Of a stretch of DNA of 64,000 nt, positions 27,189 through 36,636 are shown piece after piece. The DNA comes from Granulicella sp. (GTDB lineage: Bacteria > Acidobacteriota > Terriglobia > Terriglobales > Acidobacteriaceae). The translations under genes and the position numbers were made by a program. The stretch's first letter is position 1. Every line of letters begins with the position of its first letter. The stretch is taken from NCBI GenBank assembly GCA_025357875.1, contig JANYLK010000126.1, forward strand, positions 29,315 to 93,314, given 5' to 3'. The notes under the pieces were generated by a model. That model saw only the letters and a list, made by a program, of their open reading frames with translations. It was not told the DNA's origin and did not search any database.

Positions 27189-29404
27189 TGGCTTTTTTCA
27201 AGCGATGTGGAGGGTCCCATGTCGGTATCGCTGTGGACGTGCCAGGGAACGCTCTCCGCGGCGATCTCGTCATGATTTCTCAGGAACTCGAGCGCGTATG
27301 TATTCGCGGTCGGATCATCTTTTTGGTCGGCGAAGCGTGCAGACTCAATCGCTGCCTCCGGCTTCATTCCAAGCCGGCGATAGAGAATAGAAAGGTTGTA
27401 GTGGGCTGCAAGGTCGTCTGGATCGATGGCCTGTAGCCGCTCGTACTCGCCCCTGGCCTGCTGATACAGGTGCTGTTGGTAATACGAAAAGCCGAGTTCC
27501 CGATGAGCGTCGCGCGAGTTTGGAAAAGCTGCAGCGACTTTCTTCAGATCATCAATTGCACCGTCGAGGTTGCCCTGGTTCCGCTCCACCAAAGCGAGAT
27601 AGTAGAGCGCCCTCGGATTCCCCGGGCTGAGGCTAAGCGCCTTGGTCAGATCAACGCGCGCGACGTCATACTTCTCCCATTGGAAGTTCGCCAGCGCAAT
27701 ATTGGTATATGCGTCCACGTAGTCCGGCCGCAGCCGCGCCACCTGCTCAAAAGCGTGTACCGCCTCGCCGTATTGTTGCGCGTCGAGCAGACCGATGCCG
27801 TAGTTGTTCCAGCGCATCCACTCCGGATTGTCGGCAGGATCAGCCGGTTCCGGATCGTTCGAGCCAATGCGCAACAGCCGCGTTCTTGTTGCCATGACCA
27901 CTAGTGGCTCGGTCGTATGCTTGCCCATGCCAAAGTCGATGAAGTGCTGATTGAAGCGGCGGTAGTCGACCTGCGCAGTTACGGATAGCGCCCCGGAAGT
28001 GAGTTTTTCCGGTACACGGAACTGATAACGTACCACCTGCGATCGTCCCGCCTGGATCGTGTTGTTATATGCCACAACGCGGTTGGCCCATACCTGGTGC
28101 AGGTCGTTCAGTTTACCTTCCTTGTTGATCAGGCGGTTCGTGAAGCTATGAGCACGCTCGTCGAGACTGCCGTCAGGCTTCAGGAAGCCACTCTGCATAA
28201 TCGTCGCGCCGGACGGATCCTTGACGGTGAATTGCACCCACGATTCATAGATATCGCGCTGTTCCGGGACATGGCTGTGCGCCGCTCCCTTATTCTGAAT
28301 GACCACCGAAACCGTTACCGCATCGCCACCGTGCAACGCGTAAGGCTGAGTTCCAAGAGGCGCGACCAGACTATGCTCGGTCTGCTTCTCCACGGCAAAC
28401 AGGTCCACGTTGAAGACGCCTGCCTGCAGGAAGGCCACAGTCTTCTGCAATTGATCGTCGTAGTGAAAATAGGTGGGGATCATGGTGTTCGCGCCCAGCC
28501 AGCGGTGCGAGGCGAACTGCCCGTTCTTCGCTCCTGGGTCCAATCCTGTCAGAGGCGCCCTCGTCATGTGACATGTCTGACAAGTAGAGACGGCAGGCTT
28601 GACATAAAAAGGTAGTGGCGATTGCTTCGCGTACGACGACATCTGCCATTCGTCGGAGAGAAAGATAGCACGTTGCCATTTATAGTCGTTCAAGCTAGCG
28701 GGCAGAGCAGCTTTGTGGCAGCTCGAGCAGAACTCGGGCGAGCGATAGAAGTCCTTCATCACTGCCTTACTGTGTCGGTCGAGATGCGCCAGAATCTCGG
28801 CGTCGCTCACCTTGCCTACGATCGGTTTGCCTGACTCGTCCAGCAACACCGTCGGTTGGCCCATCACATAACTTCCAGTGCCGCGCTGATCGACCTTCTG
28901 GATGGAGTGGCAGACCGAGCATGTGATTCCATCGTCATCAGTAGGGCGCTTCTGCGCTACGCCCTTGGTCATCGACCCGGACGTCAATGCGATGGGATTG
29001 TGGCAGCCTTCGCAATGCCGCCCAAACTCGACGCCCTTCCCATTCATCAGCAGGCTGACGTTCTTCGTATACCAGGGCGCTCGGAATGAATTTGCGTGGG
29101 CCGACTGCCTCCACTGCGTATGTGCTTCCTGATGACAGTGTCCGCAGTAGGCCGCCGTCGGAAATGTCTTCGGGTCAATGAACTCGCCCGTATCAGTTGT
29201 CGCATTGGAAGGAAGGAATGGCTGGCCCGCACCGAGGTGGAAGTCATAGGTCTGCGCGATGTGCTCGCTATAAACGTGTCTTGCAGCTACCGGATCTTCA
29301 TCCGCGTGAGCCGTCTTTGTTGGCACCAGATGCGCCACGGCCGCGGAGATCATGCCACCGGCGAGCGCGCAGAGTAGAACGTGTTGAACCCTTCTCCAAT
29401 TCAT
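27185..29404 (-). CDS. Pentaheme cytochrome c554-like protein with C-terminal TPR domain
   Basis: Secreted protein of 739 residues. Signal peptide about 1-34. Five CXXCH heme sites are at Cys87 (CGHCH), 131 (CEGCH), 162 (CSVCH), 226 (CSSCH) and 275 (CQTCH), in the spacing of the cytochrome c554/multiheme family. A beta-rich middle (about 340-510, GDAVTVSVVIQNKGAAHSHVPE) follows, then at least four TPR units (about 535-700, for example RWNNYGIGLLDAQQYGEAVHAF and ALYYLALVERNQGNLDGAIDDL). ATG 29404 overlaps the stop of the CRTAC1 gene (ATGA). The TPR part probably binds a partner, perhaps the FG-GAP protein. The electron donor or acceptor is not deducible. Confidence 0.9.
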   Translation of the reverse strand: MNWRRVQHVLLCALAGGMISAAVAHLVPTKTAHADEDPVAARHVYSEHIAQTYDFHLGAGQPFLPSNATTDTGEFIDPKTFPTAAYCGHCHQEAHTQWRQSAHANSFRAPWYTKNVSLLMNGKGVEFGRHCEGCHNPIALTSGSMTKGVAQKRPTDDDGITCSVCHSIQKVDQRGTGSYVMGQPTVLLDESGKPIVGKVSDAEILAHLDRHSKAVMKDFYRSPEFCSSCHKAALPASLNDYKWQRAIFLSDEWQMSSYAKQSPLPFYVKPAVSTCQTCHMTRAPLTGLDPGAKNGQFASHRWLGANTMIPTYFHYDDQLQKTVAFLQAGVFNVDLFAVEKQTEHSLVAPLGTQPYALHGGDAVTVSVVIQNKGAAHSHVPEQRDIYESWVQFTVKDPSGATIMQSGFLKPDGSLDERAHSFTNRLINKEGKLNDLHQVWANRVVAYNNTIQAGRSQVVRYQFRVPEKLTSGALSVTAQVDYRRFNQHFIDFGMGKHTTEPLVVMATRTRLLRIGSNDPEPADPADNPEWMRWNNYGIGLLDAQQYGEAVHAFEQVARLRPDYVDAYTNIALANFQWEKYDVARVDLTKALSLSPGNPRALYYLALVERNQGNLDGAIDDLKKVAAAFPNSRDAHRELGFSYYQQHLYQQARGEYERLQAIDPDDLAAHYNLSILYRRLGMKPEAAIESARFADQKDDPTANTYALEFLRNHDEIAAESVPWHVHSDTDMGPSTSLEKSH

Positions 29405-31329
29405 CTCGCTGGCTCCGCAGATGTTTTCTTCTGGCCTGAAACCGCACCCGCGTGCGCTCCACTCAAAGGCACCGGAGCGAGCACTTTACCCGTGCCGCTG
29501 CCCTCGACCACGTTGTAGATTGCGTCCACGCCGGGGAGCGCGATCTGCTCGACGACTCCGCTCGGCCAGTGAACTTCCAGTGATTCGATCTTAGCCGCCG
29601 CGCCAATTCCGAAGTGCAGACGTGGATCGGAAGACGACGCAAAACTCCCTCCGCTCACTACATCGCCTCGTTGCTTGAAGCCATTCGCCTTCAGGTAAAC
29701 CGTAGCGCCGATCGCATCACGCGGGCTCTTCGCGCCTCCCACCAGCCGCAGCCCCACCCAGTGATTCTGGTTAGCGACCACGTTGTGCAGGAAGGACGGC
29801 GTTCCATCCAGATTGTTGATGATGGCATCGATTTTGCCATCGTTGAACAGGTCGCCGAAGGCCATGCCCCGGCCGACTCCCAGCTTCGCTAGGCTCGTTC
29901 CCTCGACCGCTGGAACCAGCTCCAGCTTGCCATTGACATTGTGAAACAAGAGCGGCCGCTGCTGCCAGGTCGTGCCCCAGTTCATCTGGTCTACCTGCGG
30001 GTAGACATGCCCGTTCACTTCGATTAGATCGAGCCAACCATCGTTGTCGTAATCGAAGAACGAGGTGCCCCAGCCTAGGAATGGAATGGTAGGCTCCGCA
30101 ATACCCATCTGATAGCTCACATCGGTGAAATTTGCGTCGCCATCGTTGCGGTAGAGCGGCTTGTAGTCGTCGGAGAAGGTCGTATTGAATACATCGATCA
30201 GCCCGTTGTGGGTCAGGTCGCCGGCTGCAATACCCATCGACGCTGTCTCTCGGCCACTTTCGTTCAGGGCATAGCCGGAGGCAAAGCTCGCATCCTCGAA
30301 GGTGCCATCGCCCTTGTTCAGATAGAGGTAGTTGGGAGTCGAGTCGTCGGCAACCAAAAGATCCATCTTGCCGTCGTTGTTCACGTCGACGAACAGAGAA
30401 GCCAAGCCATAATAGGCAGCTTTATCCGCAACGCCAGCGGCAGCACTCACATCGGTGAAGGTTCCATCTCCGTTGTTGTGGAATAGATGATCCGGCTCAC
30501 CCTTTAGACCGCGCGGTCCGCACATTACCTTGACACCGCGAAACTGGCAGAAGCTATACGCTACACTCCGCGATCCCTGGGCTGGAGGATCGGCGATTTC
30601 GTAGTGAACATACCCTGGAACGAAGAGGTCCAACTTGCCGTCGCCGTCGTAGTCGCCCCATGTCGCTCCGGTCGACCAATTGCCCAACGCAACGCCAGCC
30701 TTCTCCGCCACGTCGGTAAACGTGCCGTCGTGATTGTTGTGATACAGCCGATTCTTGCCGAAGTTCGAGACATAGATATCGGGCCAGCCATCGTTGTCGT
30801 AGTCCGCGATCGCCACGCCGAAACCCCAACGGTCGTTTGCCACTCCGGCCTGCTGAGTCACGTCCGTGAACGTACCATCGCGATTGTTGTGGAAGAGCGC
30901 GGCGTGTGGCGGCGTCGCCTTGCCCGACATCGCTTCGTAGGTCGATCCATTCACCAGGTAGATGTCCATCCATCCGTCGTTGTCGTAATCGATCAGGCCG
31001 ACGCCCGAGCCCACCGTCTCCAAGATGAACTGCTTTTCGGGCGTCCCCATCTTGTGTCGCCACTTCGCCAGACCAGAACTCTCTGCGATGTCTTGAAAGA
31101 TTACCGGGCCGGTCTTAACGAAGCCGCCCGCTGTGATCGGCCGATGCTCCGGATCGAGCACCACCGCGTGCGGACCGCCCGTATTCACGCCGCCCATCGC
31201 CGCGGGCTGCGCGCCTTCCGTAGGCCTCTGCGCCTGCTGGTCGGTGGTTGATTGCGCCGCTGCAGGCAGCACAAGGCAAGCCAATAGCAGGAACGAAGAA
31301 AATCGGAAGAGCTGTTTACTGCGTCGCAT
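29401..31329 (-). CDS. CRTAC1-family protein (FG-GAP/VCBS propeller plus ASPIC/UnbV domain)
   Basis: Secreted protein of about 642 residues. ATG 31329 (MRRSKQLFRFSSFLLLACLV) has GGAG upstream and gives a clean signal peptide; the 55 extra residues in the ORF track come from another gene remnant. Calcium-binding-type repeats (GLIDYDNDGWMDIYLVNGS, AIADYDNDGWPDIYVSNFG, WGDYDGDGKLDLFVPG, FFDYDNDGWLDLIEVNG) form a propeller. The C-terminal ASPIC/UnbV domain is GGSFASSSDPRLHFGIG and LEVHWPSGVVEQI. It is the first gene of a three-gene coupled operon with the two cytochromes. Its role is probably extracellular or periplasmic binding/scaffolding; no enzymatic function is claimed. Confidence 0.9.
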   Translation of the reverse strand: MRRSKQLFRFSSFLLLACLVLPAAAQSTTDQQAQRPTEGAQPAAMGGVNTGGPHAVVLDPEHRPITAGGFVKTGPVIFQDIAESSGLAKWRHKMGTPEKQFILETVGSGVGLIDYDNDGWMDIYLVNGSTYEAMSGKATPPHAALFHNNRDGTFTDVTQQAGVANDRWGFGVAIADYDNDGWPDIYVSNFGKNRLYHNNHDGTFTDVAEKAGVALGNWSTGATWGDYDGDGKLDLFVPGYVHYEIADPPAQGSRSVAYSFCQFRGVKVMCGPRGLKGEPDHLFHNNGDGTFTDVSAAAGVADKAAYYGLASLFVDVNNDGKMDLLVADDSTPNYLYLNKGDGTFEDASFASGYALNESGRETASMGIAAGDLTHNGLIDVFNTTFSDDYKPLYRNDGDANFTDVSYQMGIAEPTIPFLGWGTSFFDYDNDGWLDLIEVNGHVYPQVDQMNWGTTWQQRPLLFHNVNGKLELVPAVEGTSLAKLGVGRGMAFGDLFNDGKIDAIINNLDGTPSFLHNVVANQNHWVGLRLVGGAKSPRDAIGATVYLKANGFKQRGDVVSGGSFASSSDPRLHFGIGAAAKIESLEVHWPSGVVEQIALPGVDAIYNVVEGSGTGKVLAPVPLSGAHAGAVSGQKKTSAEPAR

Positions 31330-31399
31330 GTTTACTTCTCCACCGGCACTTGCACCGGCGTTTGAACCGGCACGCCTGTTTGCCGGCGCAGGCTGGTCC

Positions 31400-31515
31400 G
31401 GCTCGTCTATTGTTAGCATTTTGTCCGTACTGACGTCATCCACCTTTTGATTGATACCGCTGGGCCATAAAATCTCAACTGACTTTACCATCACATCGCT
31501 GCCCAGGCCAAAGTG
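31400..31515 (-). pseudogene. Orphan ASPIC/UnbV C-terminal fragment
   Basis: On the minus strand HFGLGSDVMVKSVEILWPSG, then INQKVDDVSTDKMLTIDEP, is the last 40 residues of an ASPIC/UnbV domain. An in-frame TAG immediately precedes it and no upstream part of the gene is present, because the GH43 gene ends only 33 bases away. It runs open into the start of the intact CRTAC1 gene, which is why the track gives that gene a false 55-residue extension. It looks like the stump of a second CRTAC1 gene lost at a recombination junction. Confidence 0.7.
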
Positions 31516-31547
31516 CTATCCATGCGGTGGCGCCCAAACCTCCATTG

Positions 31548-32729
31548 TCACTTAACATCCTCGTCGAGCCGGGCCGATGGCCAACCATCCTCCCATCCCA
31601 CCGTCGAAATGTGCAGCGCCGGCCGGCCGTTCTCTGCGCTGTAAGCATGAAACACAAGTATGTCTTTATCAGCAGTATGCAGCAAAGACCCTCCGCCGGG
31701 CCCAAGCCACTTCCCATTCGCGCTCAGCAATGGGGATCCGCCACCCTCCAGCATCGGCTTGCCATCGCGATCCGCATAGGGCCCAGTCACGTTTTTTGAG
31801 CGACCAACCGTCGTCCGGTAGGTGCTCTTCAGCCCGCGGCAACACAGGTCCCACGACACGAACAGGTAGTAGAAATCCCCGTGGCGAAGGATGAACGGCG
31901 CCTCAATTGCCTCAGTGCCAGGCGGCAGATCGGGATTGCGCGGAGTCACCGAAGCCGTCTTCGCTCGCGCTGCCAGCGAATATTGTCGGGTGTCCTTCGC
32001 CGACAGCAGACCGGTCTTACGGTCGAGGTGCCGCATCTTGATTCCCGTCCAGAAGCTGCCAAAGGCAAGCCATGCTTCACCTTTCTCATCGAGAATCAAG
32101 TTCGGATCGATCGCATTGAAATCCTCTTGTTCGGTGGAACGAAGCACGAGTCCGCGGTCCACCCATTTCGATCTCTCACTCGTCGAGTCAAGGGTCTCGT
32201 TAGTGGCCAGCGCAATCCCCGAGGTGTTCTTCCCGAAGACCGAAAATGAGTAATACAAGTGGTACAGCCCATCAAAGTAGGAGATGTCGGGAGCCCAGAG
32301 GTCCTTTGTCTGCGGACTTATGTCGTGAATCCAGGTTGGAACCGTGTCAAACACATGTCCGCATCGAGTCCACTGATGCAGATCAGGGGAGCATCTGATC
32401 GGAAACTGTCCGATCGGCGCTGGCCGAGCTACGCCTGAATCAGTCGCTGATCCCGGGGGGGCACTGACGCCGGGTTGGCCGGATGACGCAGCGTTTCCCG
32501 GTGGGGCCGACGCTCCCAACGGTCTAGGCGGATAAGCCGCTCCTGTAGCGAAGACGTAGTACGTGCCGTGATCGAAGCCAATAGATGGATCGTGTGTTCC
32601 GGCAATATCGCCCGACAACTCGAGCGCCTGCGGTGTCTCCGCAGCCTTCTGACCAACAGCGCCAGTGAACGCGAAGATTCCCAGGATGACTACGGCTGCT
32701 GAGCTGCAGTGTTGGTGTGAATTTTTCAT
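31548..32729 (-). CDS. GH43-family arabinanase/arabinosidase, secreted
   Basis: Glycoside hydrolase of about 393 residues from ATG 32729 (GGGAGAC upstream; the track start 32825 is too early). Signal peptide about 1-28 (VVILGIFAFTGAVGQ). GH43 catalytic candidates are Asp in THDPSIGFDHGTYY, Asp in FNAIDPNLIL and Glu in AIEAPFILRHGDFYYLF, with WAPDISYFDGLYHLYYSFS and GRSKNVTGPY as supporting motifs. It is clearly homologous to the GH43 lipoprotein at 25591 but has no lipobox, and it carries an extra loop near residues 70-105 with a short imperfect repeat (GASAPPGNAASSG, GVSAPPGSATDSG). A TPR remnant lies upstream and an ASPIC stump downstream, so this gene probably entered by rearrangement. Confidence 0.87.
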   Translation of the reverse strand: MKNSHQHCSSAAVVILGIFAFTGAVGQKAAETPQALELSGDIAGTHDPSIGFDHGTYYVFATGAAYPPRPLGASAPPGNAASSGQPGVSAPPGSATDSGVARPAPIGQFPIRCSPDLHQWTRCGHVFDTVPTWIHDISPQTKDLWAPDISYFDGLYHLYYSFSVFGKNTSGIALATNETLDSTSERSKWVDRGLVLRSTEQEDFNAIDPNLILDEKGEAWLAFGSFWTGIKMRHLDRKTGLLSAKDTRQYSLAARAKTASVTPRNPDLPPGTEAIEAPFILRHGDFYYLFVSWDLCCRGLKSTYRTTVGRSKNVTGPYADRDGKPMLEGGGSPLLSANGKWLGPGGGSLLHTADKDILVFHAYSAENGRPALHISTVGWEDGWPSARLDEDVK

Positions 32730-32805
32730 CGTGTCTCCCGGGATAGCGATTGTCATCCCTGTTGCTTCGTCCGCGCTCACGCCGCTGATCGGCCAGTCAG
32801 ACCCG

Positions 32806-33330
32806 CTAATTGCCACCATCCGCATCGGTAGGAATCTGCTCCTCGCGGGGTAATTGCCGATGGTTGTCTATCTTGCTCGCTCGCTTGTCAGCCTGCATCT
32901 TTTCCGCCGCATCCCGCAACATGCGGAATTGTGCCAGCGCAGCGTTCGCCTCGCCCATACGGTGCATCCGGCGATATACACGGGCAGCTGATAGAAGGCT
33001 AGCGTGTTCAGCGTCGTGTCGCCTCTGGCGATACTCGGACGTTGCAGGTTAGCGATTCTGGCTGCATCTTGCGCAGGATCCACCTGCGCTCGCCCCAGAT
33101 AATAGTATGTACTCTCAAAAGCCTAGCTTGAGTTGCATCGCTTGCTCCAGCAACGACACCGCTTGCTGCCATCGCCCCAAACACAGACTTCTGCTAATCC
33201 AGATCATTTGGCGGGAGTTCCGCGTCTCCTCGCCGACCAGTATAGTGCAACGTTTCATGCCCATCCGCGATCGAAAGGCTGGCAAACGGTGAAAGCCTGC
33301 CTGCCCTATTGTTGATTGATCAATGGTCAA
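32806..33330 (-). pseudogene. TPR protein, C-terminal remnant
   Basis: Minus-strand pieces in several frames match the end of a tetratricopeptide protein: SLCLGRWQQAVSLLEQAMQL near 33200-33125, then after a stop ESTYYYLGRAQVD near 33110-33075, and in another frame GEANAALAQFRMLRDAAEKM, then QADKRASKIDNHRQLPREEQ, running to a stop at 32806. Stops and frameshifts separate them. TPR genes commonly sit next to CRTAC1 genes in this phylum, so this may be the former neighbour of the ASPIC stump on the other side of the GH43 gene. Confidence 0.6.
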
Positions 33331-33392
33331 TAATGAATCTTCAACACCAACTAAACGTTTCGCGGTCCGATCAACAGCCGCTATCGAGATTC

Positions 33393-36266
33393 TCAGAACT
33401 CGTAGTCGAGTGAGAACTGGATACGACGGGCCGCGGAGGTGCCAATTGGACGATTGAACGTTTGCTGCGCCACGGCGTCTGAGCCGTAGGCCGTGCTCAT
33501 CAGCGAGACATTGCGATGATTCAACAAATTGAATGCCTCGGCAACGAGGTCGAGATGGCCATGGCCGAGCGCGACCATTTTGATAACGCGCAAGTCCAAA
33601 TCGACGCTGAGTGGTGTCGAAAGAGAATTCCGCGCATACCCGATTGGGCGAGCTGCGAAGGGGTAAATATGTTCGCGATTGCTGTCAAGCCCAATAATCG
33701 GATGTTCACGAAAACCGCTTGCGACGTTAAGGATGGGCGCAAACTCAAGTCCGGTAAGTAGACGAATTAACTTGCCGGGGTTGGCGTTGGCGGCTGCATC
33801 CTGAGGGTCGTTTAAGTCCGGGCCAATCAGCCAAAGTCCACTCAGGGTGAGGCGATGTGGCTGATCCTGCAGAGATGGTGCTCGTTCTACTAGGAGATCA
33901 TACGGGTTCTGTGGCTGCTCGCTGTCAAAGGATGCGTCGTCCAGAGTCTTTGAGAAGGTGTAGCCAGCGAGGAGTTGAAAATCGTTCGTGAATTGACGGT
34001 TGAGCGTAACCGTTGCTCCGTCGTAATTTGATCCCGCCGAACTGGCAAACTGGTTGATCGCATCATAGGCAGGGTTGAGGCGCAGTGGCGAGAAGACCAG
34101 GGTTCCGAGCTGTTGCGGTTTCGGAACACTGACCCCAAGGCTCGCTGCATTTTGCAAAGTCAACCGAGCGGGTTGGGCGAGGTTCGTGTTCGTCGTGCGT
34201 CCAAGGTGGACTCCGTGAACGTACTGGTACTCGGCCTTGAGGGTGGTCCTAAGAGGCAGAGCTAGTTCAGCGCTAAACGAGGCGACTTCGCTATAAGGAT
34301 TTTGGAGGGCTTGCTGCACGGTCCAGATACTCGGAGCCACGGATGTGAGCGACTGCCGCGGCCTGGCCCCGGTGCGATAGAGAGTGGTCGCCGCTGTGTC
34401 TTCCAGTATTTGGCTAAAGCCACGACTGCCATCCAGTTGCAGAAGTCGATCGACGGTCGACAGCAGATAGCGGTCATAGAAGATCCCGAATCCAGACCGG
34501 AGAACGAGGGACTTGCCAGGCATCCACGCGACACCAACCCGAGGGCTGAAGTTCAGGGCATGCTGAGGAAGATTCCCGGGGAGGTGATTGTCCTCGTACC
34601 GGATACCGAGGTCAATCGCCAGGCTGCGGGCGGTGGTCCAATGATCTTGCACGTACGCCTTAGACCGATATCCTGTGAAGTTTGAATTGGGAGCGCTGTA
34701 GAAGGATTGAATGAAAAAATCCGGCGCCGCGGCGGTGAATGCGCTGAGAGTCGAGAAAACGAAGAACCCGCGACTTCCATCCAGCACCTGGGCACGCAGA
34801 GACACGCGGTCAATCCCTGAACCAGCTTGAATGAGATGATGCCCTCTTTGAAGCATCGCGGCTTCCTCAAATTCAAGATGCGTCTCGAATCGCCGGCTGT
34901 TGCCCTGATACGGAGTCCCAAATAGCGCAACTCCCGGGATGAGCACCCCAGGGAACACTGCCGTCCCTGTGCGCTCGACTGCTTTTCGCTGCGAAATCTC
35001 AAAGCTGAACTTGTTGAGAAACTCGCTCGAGAGGTTTGAGGTCAGAGTTCCGTTGATACTGTTGTCCGCGGTAAACGACGAGCCACGCGCCGAGCGGTCA
35101 GAGAGTTCGTCAGTGTTATATGCGTCTGCCACATTGCGGGAGTTGGTGAAGGCGTACCGCACCATGGCGGATTGGTGAGCCGAAAAGATACTGTCCAGCC
35201 TCCCGGAGACCTCGGCCTCTTGATCTGTTGTGGGAAAGAAGCCTGTCTGCAGCGTAAGTCCCTGGACTGGCCCTGGCCGCTGAAGTGCAATGTTCAACTG
35301 GCTGATGGTCGCCTGATTGAGATCGTTCGCATCTTCGCCGCGAGCCAGTTCCTGTTCGGCAGCTGCGTAGTAGAACGTCTTGTTTCGCTGAATCGCTCCA
35401 CCCAGCGCCACTCCAGCTCGAAAACGATTTTCGTCAGGCTTGTACGGGTAAATCCCGAGTGGCGGGGTGCTGTTCAGTGCGCCGTTCTGCTCGAAGATGA
35501 AGGCGTCTCCATGCCTTTGGTTCATGCCTTCGCGGGTCTGCACGTCGATGGAGCCGCCCGCGGCGCCTCCGGACTCGGCTGAAAATCCGTGATTCACAAT
35601 CTGAAAATCGCTGATTGCTTCCGGGGAAAGCTGAGTGCGGCTACTCCCCGTGAACTCGTCGTCGTCGGAGACACCATCGATATGAACGGAATTACTGGAT
35701 GGACGCAGGCCACCGAATCCAAAGCCGCCGTTACTTTGAGAAGTAGTCTCCTGCGAAAACACCGGATTAGCGGGTGTGGCCTGTGGCGACAGCAGGACGA
35801 AGGTCAGGTAATTGCGATTCGAGATCGGAAGTTCTTCGACGCGATCACGATCGATATTGACGACAGACGAGGTTTGGGTAGTGTCAAAAGAGGACTGCCC
35901 TGCACTGACGTTTACCGTTTGACTGGTTCCCGCGATCGCAAGAGTAAATGTCAGTTGACTGTTTCGCCCCACAGCCACCGTAACAGCGGTATGGGTGGCC
36001 ATCGCAAAGCCCGGCGACGAAGCACGAACGGTAAACATCCCGCTTGGTATATCGAGGAGCGAAAATATTCCTTCGGGACTTGCAATCTTCACTCGCTCAA
36101 AGCCATCTTCACCCGAAACCGTAATGGCGGCTCCGGAAAGCGGGCGGCCATCTGTCATAACGACAGAACCAGAAATCATGCCGCTCTGACCCAGTTGCGC
36201 GTACAAAGGAATGACAGCGGTGAAGAAAGAGCCGACGCACAGCAATACGAACTCGATACGAAACAT
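33393..36266 (-). CDS. TonB-dependent receptor, Oar-like (receptor 2)
   Basis: Outer-membrane receptor of about 957 residues from ATG 36266 (MFRIEFVLLCVGSFFTAVI); the track start is 27 codons upstream and lacks a signal sequence at its beginning. Carboxypeptidase-regulatory-like domain about 30-115 (MISGSVVMTDGRPLSGAAI, SGMFTVRASSPGFA), plug about 130-235 (VEELPISNRNYLTFVLLSP, SVHIDGVSDDDEFTGSSRT, EAISDFQIVNHGFSAESGG), then the barrel ending RIQFSLDYEF. It is shorter than the other three receptors. It stands alone on the minus strand between the GH43/TPR-remnant region and the VWA gene. Ligand unknown; arabinan-type oligosaccharides are inferred from context. Confidence 0.9.
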   Translation of the reverse strand: MFRIEFVLLCVGSFFTAVIPLYAQLGQSGMISGSVVMTDGRPLSGAAITVSGEDGFERVKIASPEGIFSLLDIPSGMFTVRASSPGFAMATHTAVTVAVGRNSQLTFTLAIAGTSQTVNVSAGQSSFDTTQTSSVVNIDRDRVEELPISNRNYLTFVLLSPQATPANPVFSQETTSQSNGGFGFGGLRPSSNSVHIDGVSDDDEFTGSSRTQLSPEAISDFQIVNHGFSAESGGAAGGSIDVQTREGMNQRHGDAFIFEQNGALNSTPPLGIYPYKPDENRFRAGVALGGAIQRNKTFYYAAAEQELARGEDANDLNQATISQLNIALQRPGPVQGLTLQTGFFPTTDQEAEVSGRLDSIFSAHQSAMVRYAFTNSRNVADAYNTDELSDRSARGSSFTADNSINGTLTSNLSSEFLNKFSFEISQRKAVERTGTAVFPGVLIPGVALFGTPYQGNSRRFETHLEFEEAAMLQRGHHLIQAGSGIDRVSLRAQVLDGSRGFFVFSTLSAFTAAAPDFFIQSFYSAPNSNFTGYRSKAYVQDHWTTARSLAIDLGIRYEDNHLPGNLPQHALNFSPRVGVAWMPGKSLVLRSGFGIFYDRYLLSTVDRLLQLDGSRGFSQILEDTAATTLYRTGARPRQSLTSVAPSIWTVQQALQNPYSEVASFSAELALPLRTTLKAEYQYVHGVHLGRTTNTNLAQPARLTLQNAASLGVSVPKPQQLGTLVFSPLRLNPAYDAINQFASSAGSNYDGATVTLNRQFTNDFQLLAGYTFSKTLDDASFDSEQPQNPYDLLVERAPSLQDQPHRLTLSGLWLIGPDLNDPQDAAANANPGKLIRLLTGLEFAPILNVASGFREHPIIGLDSNREHIYPFAARPIGYARNSLSTPLSVDLDLRVIKMVALGHGHLDLVAEAFNLLNHRNVSLMSTAYGSDAVAQQTFNRPIGTSAARRIQFSLDYEF

Positions 36267-36636
36267 GGAGGAGAATCTCCGGGAGGCAAAAGGAAGCGTG
36301 GTCCATGGTTGCTGGGCAGTGGAAGATGGTGGCAGCTCGAATCGCACAGTCCGCTCGTTGAGGAGTATCCTGCCGGTTGGTGTGCGGCGGTACTGTGTGT
36401 TCTGGTACTCGATGAGTTTACTTTGGAGCGGCAGGTGTGATTCGGATGTTGCCCATCTTCATATCGCCCGGCATGCCTTTCATCTTCGTCATCCGAACCG
36501 CAAGGTTGGCAAGCATGTCTACGCAACGCACACCCACCACCACCCCGCTTTTACGGAACTACGACGCCAAGTTCGCACTGCATAGTGTCACAAAATCGAT
36601 TTGCTTCGCATGTCAGGACCTTAGTCCGGCGGCCGG
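36267..36636 (-). other. Intergenic between VWA gene and receptor 2
   Basis: About 370 bases. A short Met-rich minus-strand reading frame (36430-36517, ending RMTKMKGMPGDMKMGNIRI) is visible but has no supported start or family; it could be the tail of a lost gene. No convincing hairpin or promoter was seen. The receptor 2 promoter is expected here. Confidence 0.4.

Noticed and set aside
31330-31494. N-terminal 55-residue extension of the CRTAC1 ORF
   Set aside because: It is the end of another gene's ASPIC/UnbV domain; the signal peptide starts at ATG 31329 with its own Shine-Dalgarno.
36430-36517. Met-rich 28-codon minus-strand frame
   Set aside because: No ribosome site, no family match I recognise, and a stop just upstream; may be gene debris but cannot be supported as a gene.
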